Positions 47,521 to 59,200 of a stretch of 64,000 nucleotides of DNA are shown here, piece after piece. The notes beneath the pieces were generated by a model, which searched no databases, was not told the origin of the DNA, and was given only the letters and a program-made list of their open reading frames with translations. The translations under genes were made by a program, and so were the position numbers. Within the stretch, counting starts at the first letter, position 1. The number at the start of each line of letters is the position of its first letter. Location: contig CM075183.1 in assembly GCA_037577475.1 (NCBI GenBank), positions 15,385,480 to 15,449,479 of the forward strand, read 5' to 3'. Source of the stretch: Chaunax sp. Z400 (Eukaryota > Chordata > Actinopteri > Lophiiformes > Chaunacidae).

Positions 47521-50108
47521 TTTGAAACAGAAATAACTGCCTTACTTGTAAGGCACAGTGTGGCCAATACACGGATCATAGAGATGTCTGGACGGTTCAA
47601 TTAGTTGACTCACTTAAAATCCTGCACTAACACACACTCTGTCTTTTGTGAATGCATGTAGGTCTAATGTGAGTTAAGAGCGATTGGTAGAGGGGGTGAA
47701 CTATATTTACAACAGCACAAATAAGTACCAACAAAGTCCCAATTAGCATGAAATGGGGAGAGCATTAATTCATTTTTAGTTGAATGAAAGGTTGCAGATA
47801 TTTTTGGAAATGTCATGTTATTAGCAGTGAAATGTCGTGTCCGTCATTTTGAGTAAGTGCACTGCGACAATATCAGGTTTGAGACAATACTACAGTTAAA
47901 ATTCACCACCACACAACTTTAGTATACTCACATCTAGTACATTACATGTGAGTATTCACAGTATTCGTTTCTTCTTCTGTCTTTTAATGGCAATTAATGA
48001 ACAGCTTTTAGGTGTATTACCACAACAGCTATGTTGCTGATCTTAAATACTGGCTGGATATTCCTTATAAGGAAGGTGTCTAGACACAAGCAGTGACCGA
48101 GCATGCCTAAGTGAGCTGACCTTGCAGGTTAAAATTGCACGTTTCCACTACACATATGGCACACCATATGCACTCTTGTTGCTTTCACCAGCAAAAGAAG
48201 ACACACAAAAAATAGCAGTTATGACAGTAATGAGCTCAACCCTGCAGTTGCAAACACATGACCACGGTAATGGGGTTATTGTCACAGCCCTACTGGCAAA
48301 CTCTGCAGGAATGCATCCACCAAATTATTCCTCCTCCTGATACAAACTTAAGAAACGAGGGTTATGTTTTACCACAAGCTGACCAAAGTGACACGAGCTT
48401 TAAAACATCTGAAGCTGAGGGTATAGCTGGCATGCATCTCCTAAATCTGACAAACATTAACGTCTCTGAGATATTTGCTTGCATGCAGAGCCTGCATGTC
48501 GCTCACTAGCATCAAACTATGTAACAAGGACCCTTAAGTAGAAGTAAATTATGTTCTTATTATTCTTTTAGTGCACTCATCGGAATGAGAACCATTTTTG
48601 TTCTTTTGTAGCAAAACACCTGTAGTACTTTTTTTTTGTTTATTTTGCCTTAACTTGATGTCCTGCATTGTGATTTTTAAGCATGTGCACATTGTAATGT
48701 TGATGCTGAAATGTTATATCCTGCAGCCCCTAGCTGTTATTTTAATACTTAATCATTAATCACCCTTATCACAAGCTCTCAAAATGCTACGTGATATCAT
48801 GACATTACTGTATTTGTCTGAAGAACAGTTCAAATAGCAAGGATATTCAATTAATGTTATGAGAGAAGCACAAAAAATCCTCATTGGGAAAATCTGGAGC
48901 CAGTCAATGGATGGAGTTTATTGCTCTTTTGATTTATGAATCACATAATTGTTTTAGCTCTTGATTTAAAAGGGTACAGGTATGCAATGTTATCAGCTTG
49001 TGATTAATTCCATATCAATTGATTAACAGCTGTACTTCAGTGAGGAGATTGATCACGTCTGAAATATCGCTTCTCAAACACCGACTCGGTCACTTCCATC
49101 TAATTAACACAAGCAGTTAGCTGCTTATTCAGAGCCATCTCCACTCATCTCAAAGGTTGCAGGATGACGTATGGTCAAGATGCAAGTATTTGACTGGACT
49201 GGACTGCATGTGCAGTTGTCACTGAGCTTTATTATTAATATGGAACACCCCTTATGCTTCTTGCATACTGTTATTGTGACAACAGAAAACTTCAAGCTTG
49301 TTTAAGGTCAAAAGCCTTGACTGAATGGGAATCTCTGCATTCTCTTTAAATAGTAACACTGAGTACAGAAGCTTTTCTCCCTCTTGTGAGACTGCTGTGG
49401 GATCTGAGAGTACCAATAACTGAACACACTACACTTTAATGAGTTGTAAAAGGCAGCTTGCTCAGTGGGGTAAAATTGTGGAGGTGGATGGTTTTATCTT
49501 TGCAATGATGGGAAAACAAAAAAAAAGAACCTCATGGTCTTTATCTTAGGCTGGTTTCTGATGAAGACTGTGAGGCAAGGCCTCGAGGGAGATGAGCTGT
49601 TCTGCACTCACATCCCTGCACTAAGAGGAGGCTGCTTGCTGGCTGCACACATTGAAAACCTTGAGTGAAATTTTTTGGGAGGAGGCGTCTTGCCAAGCTT
49701 TCTCTTCCAAGTGTTTATCTAATGAAATATTTCTGCCTTGTGGCACCATTTCCAGCGGGACAATAGCCAATGTTTGTGCTTTGTACTTTGAATAAAAGGT
49801 GAAACATGTGAAATGAAGGTTGAAGTAAGTAATTTTTCTCAACAATATGTTCTCTTGTGGCTTGCTTTTCTCTGCCTAGAATTGCAGCTTTTGGCATATG
49901 AGAGACGTTGGCAGAATATCCCTTAGGTTTTTGAAGTTTTTGTCTTTGTGCCCTTTTTGCCATGTTCACAAAACTGCTAAAAAAAGTTGACGTGATAGCA
50001 GTACTTACATGTTGCAGTCACCAATTGGTTGTATACTTTCAAATATCAGATGAAAAGAGGGTTAAGTTGAGCTGTAGTTGCTGAAACCTCCATCCTTGCA
50101 TGGGTGGG
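47521..50108 (+). other. elavl2: Presumed elavl2 5' intron, middle part
   Basis: Unique AT-rich sequence between the transposase remnant and the 18-bp array. Short open frames have no recognisable content. Confidence 0.5.
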
Positions 50109-50828
50109 GTGCTTGCAGTGTATGTGGTGCTTGCAGTGTATGTGGTGCTTGCAGTGTATGTGGTGCCTGCAGTGTATGTGGTGCTTGCAGTGTATGTGGT
50201 GCTTGCAGTGTATGTGGTGCTTGCAGTGTATGTGGTGCTTGCAGTGTATGTGGTGCTTGCAGTGTATGTGGTGCCTGCAGTGTATGTGGTGCCTGCAGTG
50301 TATGTGGTGCCTGCAGTGTATGTGGTGCTTGCAGTGTATGTGGTGCTTGCAGTGTATGTGGTGCTTGCAGTGTATGTGGTGCTTGCAGTGTATGTGGTGC
50401 TTGCAGTGTATGTGGTGCTTGCAGTGTATGTGGTGCTTGCAGTGTATGTGGTGCTTGCAGTGTATGTGGTGCTTGCAGTGTATGTGGTGCTTGCAGTGTA
50501 TGTGGTGCTTGCAGTGTATGTGGTGCCTGCAGTGTATGTGGTGCCTGCAGTGTATGTGGTGCCTGCAGTGTATGTGGTGCCTGCAGTGTATGTGGTGCCT
50601 GCAGTGTATGTGGTGCCTGCAGTGTATGTGGTGCCTGCAGTGTATGTGGTGCCTGCAGTGTATGTGGTGCCTGCAGTGTATGTGGTGCCTGCAGTGTATG
50701 TGGTGCCTGCAGTGTATGTGGTGCTTGCAGTGTATGTGGTGCTTGCAGTGTATGTGGTGCCTGCAGTGTATGTGGTGCTTGCAGTGTATGTGGTGCTTGC
50801 AGTGTATGTGGTGCTTGCAGTGTATGTG
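50109..50828 (+). repeat. 18-bp tandem array, 40 units (minisatellite/VNTR)
   Basis: The unit is gtgcYtgcagtgtatgtg, repeated 40 times, followed by a partial unit (gtgccag) at 50829. The only variable base is Y. In order the units read T3 C1 T5 C3 T11 C11 T2 C1 T3, and I see no other substitution or indel. The C version contains a PstI site (ctgcag). The long runs of identical variants point to recent block amplification. The unit length is a multiple of three, so every frame without a stop stays open across the whole array: three + strand frames and one - strand frame give repetitive hexapeptide translations. These are artefacts, not genes. The array lies in the presumed 5' intron of elavl2, about 4 kb upstream of the alternative coding exon. 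Confidence 0.99.
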
Positions 50829-53800
50829 GTGCCAGTGTTGACTGTCTGTTTGTATTGCTTTAATCTTTTGAAATCTGATGAGTAAACTTTGGTATGATAT
50901 AGAGGATGTTTGATATTTTTATTGCTGATGAATTCAGGGAAAACACCCTGTGATTTGACCAAAAATCTTTCATTTTGAATATGACAGTTCAGTATTTTCA
51001 TTTAGGACCATAGCATGTCTGTTTTCTTGTCTTGATTGGTGCTGTCTGGAGTAGGGTAAATCTGGAAATTCTGACATCCACTTTATGATGTCTAGATAAA
51101 CTACAGACAAGTGAGTTCATTGTTCATCCTGGGATGCAGCTTTGTGGACTTAAACTGGAGTGACGGAAGTAAAAATGAAAAGCACAGCTTTTCTGTTCTC
51201 TATATGAGGCAAGATTTCTTTCTTTCGTGACTTGGTCGAGGATTATAAGGGCTGTTGATGATTAATTGAAGATTGATTTATCACCTGGGGCAGCAGTTCT
51301 TGTGTTTTCCAGACAACAGAATAGGATGAGATGGTACAGATGTGATTTTTATATCAGAATTTTGGCACACTGTGACATCATACGTTTTCTGTCGATTCAA
51401 ACTGTTACAGAAACTTCACATGAATGCAGCATTTGTGGGTTTGGAAAATTGTATCATGGTATTATCAAAGCACCCAACCCTATGAGAAGAAAAGCATGGT
51501 AAAAGTTGTTTTTTTATACCTGAAGTTGTGATGTTGAGGGTTTCAGTGTTGAGGCCGTTAACACTTGTCTGCAGTTGTCCATTTAGTGTAACTAATGTAT
51601 TACTTCAGCTCCTTTTTACCATCTGTTACCACAGGTATGAACAACAGCATGTGCAATCACAGCTCGGAGATCCTCATTGCTCATTTGCCCTGGGAGATTG
51701 AGGCAATATATGAATCTCATTAATCCATTGCACCCCACTGGTTTTAGCTCATTGCTGGCAGGTGAAAAGATGTGGCTAGTGATCAGAACTATCAATACTA
51801 TATATTTAAAATATGATATGTGCATGTTAATGTTACCAATGCAGTTGGATTAAATAGTTAAGTACTCAGTTGAAATTGGCATACGGGAAAGATAATGTAC
51901 TTTATACTAGTATCATCCAAGTCAAATGTCTAAATTATGTGAAGGAAAATCCTCATTAGAAAGCTGATCAAACTTAATTCACTCATTTTAGGAAAAAAAC
52001 AAGTTATGTAAATGGTTACTTTGTTCATTGTCCATTGTTCTCGCCCCGTAGAATAACTGAAGTGCTTTTCACCACTCTAACAACATAGTGGTTCACAGGA
52101 GACTTAATAACACACAGTGCTGGTTAAAAAAACCAATGCAGACTCAATCTCAAAATCTTGCTTTGGATAAAGCAGATTTGCATCATGATTGCTAAGCATG
52201 CTTTTTGTTTTGTCTGAATGTTGCCATACTGAGAATTGTGTTTATATTCATTTTATTTTCTTTAGTCGCTCCTCTGTTATTATGTACTTGAAAAGGAGAT
52301 GGTACATCTCAAGGGGCTTTATCCCAATACATTTTGAAACAAACAATTCTGATCTAAGTCAACTGTACTGGCTGTGGATAACCAACTGAGTGCATCAAGA
52401 TCCTTTTTGAGGCATTGATTGTTGCCATAAAATCATTTTGCTCATTTTCCACGTGGCAGTTATATACTCATCCTGGGTTATTGTTCATTCTAGTGAAGGA
52501 AATGTAGTCCTGGTAATGGGTCAAGTGGGTTGAAGCCGTTTGCTTTATGACTGTACTTTCTATTTTTGCTTGGGTTATGTAGTCACTGGGCTCTGACCTT
52601 GATTTAGGGACAAGCCAGTGAATCAGATGAGTCATGCATTTTGTGCTTGTGCAGTGAAATATTGGCAATGCAGGTTGTCTACAGTACCTTCTGAAAGCTA
52701 GAAACGGTTACGGTAAGCATGGATAAATTTAACACAAGTTAAATGAGCAAAGCTCCATATGTGCACAGAAATCTCTCTGCAACTTGCAAGGTTGGTCTGA
52801 ACTTTCAACATTACACAGTAGATATACATTTGTATTTCAGTCATCCTTACAGCTACTTGGCATTTTCAGGGTTAGTTGACTTCTAATTGTGCAGCACTTG
52901 AGTTTTGGCTAAGATTAACGAGCTAAATGCCGGTGCTACGGTTGTCTTGTTTTTTTTCCTCGCCTTACTTTGAACTGCTCCTGCTACGAGCTAAAGCTAA
53001 GCTAGTCACTCAGTTTGTGTACTGGTAAAATAAACAGATTGCATTCATGTTATAGAGATGCGCACGGCACAGCCAATTGCTGCATCTGAAAGTGACAGCT
53101 GAGCTTATAAATAACATGACAGAGGGACGTATACTGTATACAGTGCATGTTACCTGACAAGCATATAGTTGTATGGACCACAGAGGGCACCGAACAATAT
53201 CTTTTAGATGGCATGAAATGCAAACAAAAAGCAGTGCAGTCAATATGGGTTAAATCTATTCCTCTTCTCTGAAAGGAAGAAATGTTGCACTAGCTCCTCC
53301 AACTCCAGCCGTCGAGGCACGCATGGCACCGTCTCCATCCCAGTCATTGCTGAATCAAATTGTTAAATAGCTAACATCAACTGTGTGACCAGTACATGTT
53401 CACTATAATGCAATTAAATTCTAACACCAACTGTATTTCATTCTTCTTCCTTTTATGCCTATGTACTGTGTTTATAGAATTGAAGATTATCTTTGGATAT
53501 CGCAACTTTGCAAGCCTAGAAATACTTAATAATAACCCCCCATAGGCCTGTGTTTAATAACCTGTTCCTCCACCTGCTGCCAAGCTGAAGTGATCAGCAA
53601 ATGAAATGTTTTATTTCTCCACAGGCACTTGAACATAAGATAAGACAGTCAGTGACAATAACTAAACAATAGCTGTGTTTATATTTCACATATCACACCA
53701 CATGCACGCTCATAAATTTGACCTACAAAATAAATTAAAAAAACACAAAAGAAATATGATGAGCTCAAGCCTGCGGTGTCACATCAACGATGCAATGCAA

Positions 53801-54858
53801 TCGTTGTCATAGCCATATGGAGATAAGCAAATCAATCTTTGTTTGCACTCCACTAAGAAATATTGATCAGGTACATGCTCTTGTTATTTGTGCTGTATTT
53901 GTGGATGCTTTTCAAAAGTCTGCAGCCTAAAAATCTTCTATAGTCTGTGTTTATGTAATGTTACAACTTTAATGTAATAAAATGTAATCAAACCTCAACA
54001 CAATGTCTATATAGGTATCATAGGTTGTGTTGAGCCACAGACAATGCCAAACTGCTGTATCTGGCTTATTTTACTACTTAATTTTTTAAAATTGTTTGAA
54101 CAGTAATATAAATGCGGTGCATTAGTTGTTGTTTTGATTGTGGGTTTAGTGACATTGTCTTTACAAATTGCTTAGTTTTGCTGTGGAGGATATTTACATC
54201 CATGTTTTTTTTTTTTTTTTAACCCACATTCTTTCATGGCAATTAAAGTTAGTTGTAAGTGTTCATCTTACTGTAATCGTCCAGTTGATGAACTCCTGGC
54301 TTCTAATTTCACCCGGTTATCATCAGTGTATTGTTTTCTGAGTGTGAATGTAAAGGCATGAGGCAAAGTGAGATTATTTCACCGTGGATGTTTGCAGTTA
54401 AAATGAATTGTGTGCTAAATACTAGATAACAAAGGCAGGATGTACCAGCGTAAGTTTAAGCACCAGCTGTATTGCTGGAAGTGAGAAATCTGAGCAGACT
54501 GCTTGATTTGAGCATTCCAATTTTAGTGATCACCCTTTTGCAGCGCTCCCATCCGTTCAACTAATCGACATTTTTCATGCTCATTGTCAGTGGTGTTGTA
54601 GCTTGGCGTGGTTTTTCTTTTGACTGAACTCCTCTCGATTCAGCTGTTCGATCCTTACTGAAGATGTATTATGATTAAGTGAAACATTGCCTTTTGCTTC
54701 TCCTTGGTTTTAGGTAATGTGTATTGACAGCTCATTCAAAAGAAATATAGCCTCCTTCTCTTCCCCCCTCCCCCCAACAATGACATGTGATCGCCTCTTT
54801 ATTGTTGCTTTGTTCTTGTTGATCTAACATGAAGTACTTTTTGTGTCCACATTTTCAG
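50829..54858 (+). other. elavl2: Presumed elavl2 5' intron, last part
   Basis: AT-rich. It includes a T-run at about 54206-54222 and a C-rich run near 54763-54776, and ends at the acceptor attttcag before the alternative coding exon. No exon seen in between. Confidence 0.6.
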
Positions 54859-54949
54859 ACGGCAACTCCAAACTAACATGGCAGTCAGACTGTGCGATGT
54901 GGCTTCTCTGCTTAGAAGTGGTTCGTGGGCACCTGAGCCTTGGACTGGG
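54859..54949 (+). CDS. elavl2: elavl2 alternative N-terminal coding exon (long isoform)
   Basis: An acceptor (attttcag, ending 54858) is followed by 19 nt of leader and an ATG at 54878. The frame reads MAVRLCDVASLLRSGSW and then APEPWTG, 24 codons, ending in phase 0 at 54949. Joined to exon 56013 it continues QVIAAMETQ in frame and adds 29 residues before the usual start Met. This matches, from memory, the longer mammalian ELAVL2 N-terminus, with one difference visible here (Pro where mammals have Ala in the WAAEPW segment). The donor is GGG|gtctgt, poor compared with gtaagt, but it is followed by a U-rich stretch (ttctttttta) of the kind that helps weak donors, so inclusion is likely alternative. 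The acceptor shows that an upstream exon exists. The segment adds no recognisable domain. Confidence 0.85.
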
Positions 54950-56012
54950 GTCTGTGGCACTTCTTTTTTAAATCATTTGGCCAGAAGGCCTGCTTTTTGT
55001 CTCGGTGCTCAGGCCATACCAATGATAGCTCTGCCATTTTGATCAAATTCATCACACGCTCAATTTGGAATTCAGTCACTTTTGGGTTTTGTTAAGCTTG
55101 CAAGTTGTTAATGTTTTTACAGTATTGGTATGGTCTAAACCTGTCTGCTACTGCCTGCTGGGACGTAGACATAATCATAAAAATTACAACTTTATGACCT
55201 TGGTGCACACATTAGGCAAAATGTGATTAATATGCATTTTTGTGATTACACATGGTGAATCTGTTAATAAAGGATTACTCTTCATACATTAACTTGTTGC
55301 TGGTTGCCTTAACTGATAACCATATCATTTAAGGCTTGTTTGTGTGATGCTAGCATACTTTGGTGCTGCTATGGGCTTTTCATATCTAGAAATGAAATAT
55401 TTCACTTTGGTTTCCACATTTAACTTTGAAAGATGTTTAGACACACCCCGTACCAACTTTAATATTTAATGAATTTTCGCGATTCCAGATATATTATGTC
55501 ACATTGCTTTCTTGGCAAAAAGTCTATTTGTCCAGAAACAAAAGATGCATTCAGAAATGGCAGAGAGGGAATTTATTTTGGAGTCTTTTCTTTGTTTTAA
55601 ACTTATCAGTTTTCCACACTGTTGGTCTATAAGATGTCAAATCTCACATTTGACTGGATATTAATGCTAAAGACACATTTGCGACACCTTTCCCAACCTG
55701 ATCTGAGGGGCTTTACATTCACAGCATCACCTCTTACTTTTTAATATTCTAACGACTTTTAATGTAAGTTCTACAATGCTACACAACATTATGACAATGC
55801 AAAGAAAAATCTACACAAAGAATATGTTCCCTGCAACTTTGTTGCTTTAAAGATGTTTTGTGTTGCATTAAAACACAATTCAGGTCAGTAAAAATTGCCA
55901 AAACAATATTTCAATGTGTGAAGAGTGTCCTATTTCTTTTTACAACTATTTTGCCATTTTATCATCCTTTTTTGTTTCAAATTTTAACTTGATTTTTTTT
56001 CTGTCTCTTTAG
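54950..56012 (+). other. elavl2: elavl2 intron between alternative and first common coding exon
   Basis: It begins with the weak donor gtctgt and ends with a long T-rich tract (ttgattttttttctgtctctttag). No other feature recognised. Confidence 0.8.
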
Positions 56013-56256
56013 CAGGTAATTGCTGCCATGGAAACACAGCTGTCCAATGGGCCCACTTGCAACAACACAAGCAACGGTCCTTCAACAATCTCAAACAACT
56101 GCTCCTCACCTGTAGAGTCGGGGAGCATAGAGGACAGTAAAACTAACTTGATAGTCAACTATCTGCCTCAGAACATGACCCAAGAGGAACTGAAGAGTTT
56201 GTTTGGGAGCATCGGAGAAATTGAGTCTTGTAAACTAGTGCGAGACAAAATAACAG
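56013..56256 (+). CDS. elavl2: elavl2 first common coding exon: start Met, N-terminal region, 5' half of RRM1
   Basis: Coding starts at ATG 56028 in an excellent Kozak context (gctgccATGg). Residues 1-39 are the Asn/Ser-rich N-terminal region. RRM1 begins near residue 38, with the RNP2 motif LIVNYL at residues 41-46, followed by PQNMTQEELKSLFGSIGEIE and CKLVRDKIT to residue 76. One G of codon 77 remains before donor gtaaca at 56257 (phase 1). METQLSNGPTCNN and EELKS identify the ELAVL2 paralogue (ELAVL4 has MEPQVSNG and EEFRS). The acceptor is a tandem tttagcag: splicing after the first AG (exon from 56013) retains CAG, giving Gln in the long isoform; splicing after the second starts the exon at 56016. 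The open frame beyond 56256 is intron read-through, not protein. The 15 nt before the ATG are 5' UTR in the short isoform and coding (QVIAA) in the long one. Confidence 0.97.
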
Positions 56257-59200
56257 GTAACACGACTGTTTGCTTTGCTTTGCTTTGGCTGCTTAGTAGA
56301 TACTATGGGAGTTTTAAATTCATTGGCTTTAAGTATGTGCACTTAATTTGCCATTAAGTTGGCAAACTATTAGATTGATTTTTACATATTCATATAAAAT
56401 AAAAGTTGGGAAAGTTTAGAAAACTATTTCCTCACTAATTAAAATCAACATATGAACCCAAATAATGTATCAGTGGGGCCCTACTAGCAGTATTTCTGAT
56501 CTCGTAAGGTTGTCTGTTCTTGTGTGCAAACCATCTGAATTCATTTTTTAATATATGACATAAATTATGGACATTTTTACCCCCAGTAAATGCAGAAGCC
56601 TTTGTTTTGAAAATCATTGATTAGTGCCACCAGGAACATGGCGTTTCCACACACACACACAAAAAAAACACGGGCCCTGAGGACATCGAAAGGCAAACTA
56701 TGCAAAGAGGGTATTTTCTTAGTTCTTAATTGCACAAATTTCAAGAGATGCACAAATGTAATTTTTATTATTACATCCTTTATATATGTGCAGGTAGAAG
56801 ACTTGCAAGTTGTCAGGTTGTTACAGCAAGTGACATTGCCTATATGCAAACTGATCAAGTAGATGATAGCTGAAGCTACTGGGCTCATACTGCTTGCTGT
56901 GTTGGTCAAGGTTACCGAGACCTTCCTCCATCTGCTTCTTGTAATGGGGTCTGCTGGTGGGGCACATGAGCCTTTTTTTTAAAGATGTGTACACACCTGT
57001 TTAATTTTCATTTGGTCTGGAAACATTGACGGCCTTATTTCAGTGAACAGCCTGGAGGGCAGGGGGTTGTCATTGAGAAGCATAGTTAAATAAAGAGACT
57101 GGAACATTAACAACTGTATATTAACTTAATTCTAACACTCTTATGTAGTCGCCTCCATCAAATCTAAAGTCAGATGTACGCCTGACCACATCTGACTTTA
57201 AATTATTAATATTTCTGTGTGTCTTTGCGTGGTTGCTATGGTTTTCTATAGCTGCTAACAGCCTCAATGTTTAAAATGTTAAAATATATTTATCTAAAGT
57301 CTTTGTCTCCATGTATCTATAACCACTGTAGTAAAACGTCTTCCATGTGCAAAACCAGAGCTTTCAAATTTCAACAAATGGAGACGAGATGTAGAACAAA
57401 GGTTGGTTTATTTGTGGGCTCATAATATATTTACTGAGTTTAGATTCTTTGGCGTGCAGATATGATGAAACTTGTCACGTGTGTGTAGCCTTGCATGGAA
57501 TAAGTACCCTTGTTTAATCATGTATGCATTTGATAATGTGTGAAATGGGTTGAGCTGAATTGACAAGTGATCCTCGTTTAGAATCAGTGATGGTCACAGT
57601 CTGCTTGGATGGTTTAACACAAACATGCTTGATAGGTTGCATATTTAGAGGAGCAAGTGGGAATGTAGCACTCCCAAGTAATTTGTGCAAGAATGAAAGT
57701 AGTTTCAAATCAGCCTCTCCTTGAGGTGATACCGCATGACCCCCTAATGTGGGGCAGTAGAAATGCATATTCAACACAACTCACAATTTGACAGTAGGTC
57801 CCCACAATTATCGTTAAAGACTAGCACTTGAAAACCAGCTTCTGACCTTTCATGTAGCTGGTAAATAAAAACATGAACAGATAAACAAATCTGACCAAAG
57901 CGTGGGTTCCTCTGTGGTGCCTTCTAGTTACTTTATAGTCACAGGTGGTTTTAAAAAAGTGCGTTAAAAGCAGGGAAGATAAAAGTAAACCTAGACTGCT
58001 TGACCCTGTGGGCTTGCTGTTCTTCAATGTTGGTTTAGATTTTTGCCACCATTCAGTGTTTTACAAGGCTGTTGGAGTATGATGATTAAAAAACAAAACC
58101 AAAAACAAAAGTGTAATATTTCTATAAATCACATGCATGCCTAACTAGATTATATTCATGTGCATTCAGGGTCACTGGTAAATAAATTGGTACATCTCTA
58201 TGTTAAGGGTTGCAAATGCTCCTGTATTACTCAATCTCTCAAAATGAAAAGGCTGCAAATTGAAGTTCCAATATTGAATGATGTTTTTTATTTATAATAA
58301 TGACAGAAGATATTAAAGTACTGCTCTCTGGCATCAGTGATGATTTGAGTAATTAGCCATGTACAAAACAAATTCTTCTCATTAAAGAACTGCAAATGCA
58401 GCCAACTAGAATGGTGAGATATTGCCCCTCTGATTTGAAAATGCTCTGATGTAGTCACCACTCTACTCTCGCTCAGTGTCCCACCACAGCTTATCAAGTC
58501 TGAAGGCTGCAGTGCTGAAGAGATGCGAAGGCAACAGATGTTGCTGAAGTTGCAATAAAAAAAAATCACATTCTTGTCTGTTTCTAAGATGACAACGCCC
58601 AGCTTTCACAGTTGGACCCCTAAAAAACTGCCTGAATTCATTGCCCTTCAGGATTTTACTCAATGCAGGCCAAAGTGACGGATTCCGCTCTTCTCCCATA
58701 GTCCCTGAATAATGCATTTCGTTGCAGTGATGTACAGTTAACAATAACAATCCTTGTCTGTTCTGAGTGAGCACGTCTTCAGTGAAGTCTCCGCAGTTTG
58801 AGAACAGAAGCAGTCTCACTACAGAGCTGCTAAGAGCCGGCTTTCTGCATCACAACCTCCTCCTCCTGCTGGACTGGGACGAATTTTACTAAGAGGAGGA
58901 GAGGGGCTTTGAGATGGCAACGGCAAAGTTTTACTTGTTTTATTTTAATTTGTTTTGTAAAACTTTAGCCAGCTATTTTTTTATTTATTTTAATCGAAGA
59001 TGGTAAATAGAAGTTTCCTGCTGCAGCATTTAATTTAACATGCTTCAATTACTTAACTAAAGGAAAAGCAGCACTACCACAGTGTAAAGGTATTGATATC
59101 AATTTATTGTTTCTAGTTGTAGCTTATAAATTTATTTTCTGCTAGGTAGCTTAATAATGTTGCATAATTTAATATTTGATTTATATTTTGAATTACTCTA

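Noticed and set aside
50039..51001. Long open frames (245-320 codons) on both strands across the 18-bp array
   Set aside because: They exist only because an 18-bp stop-free unit repeats in phase. The translations are pure hexapeptide repeats with no unique domain, and three + frames and one - frame are open at once.
56257..56357. Continuation of the elavl2 frame past residue 76
   Set aside because: A good donor (gtaaca after ACAG) and exact in-frame continuation at 61311 show this is intron read-through.
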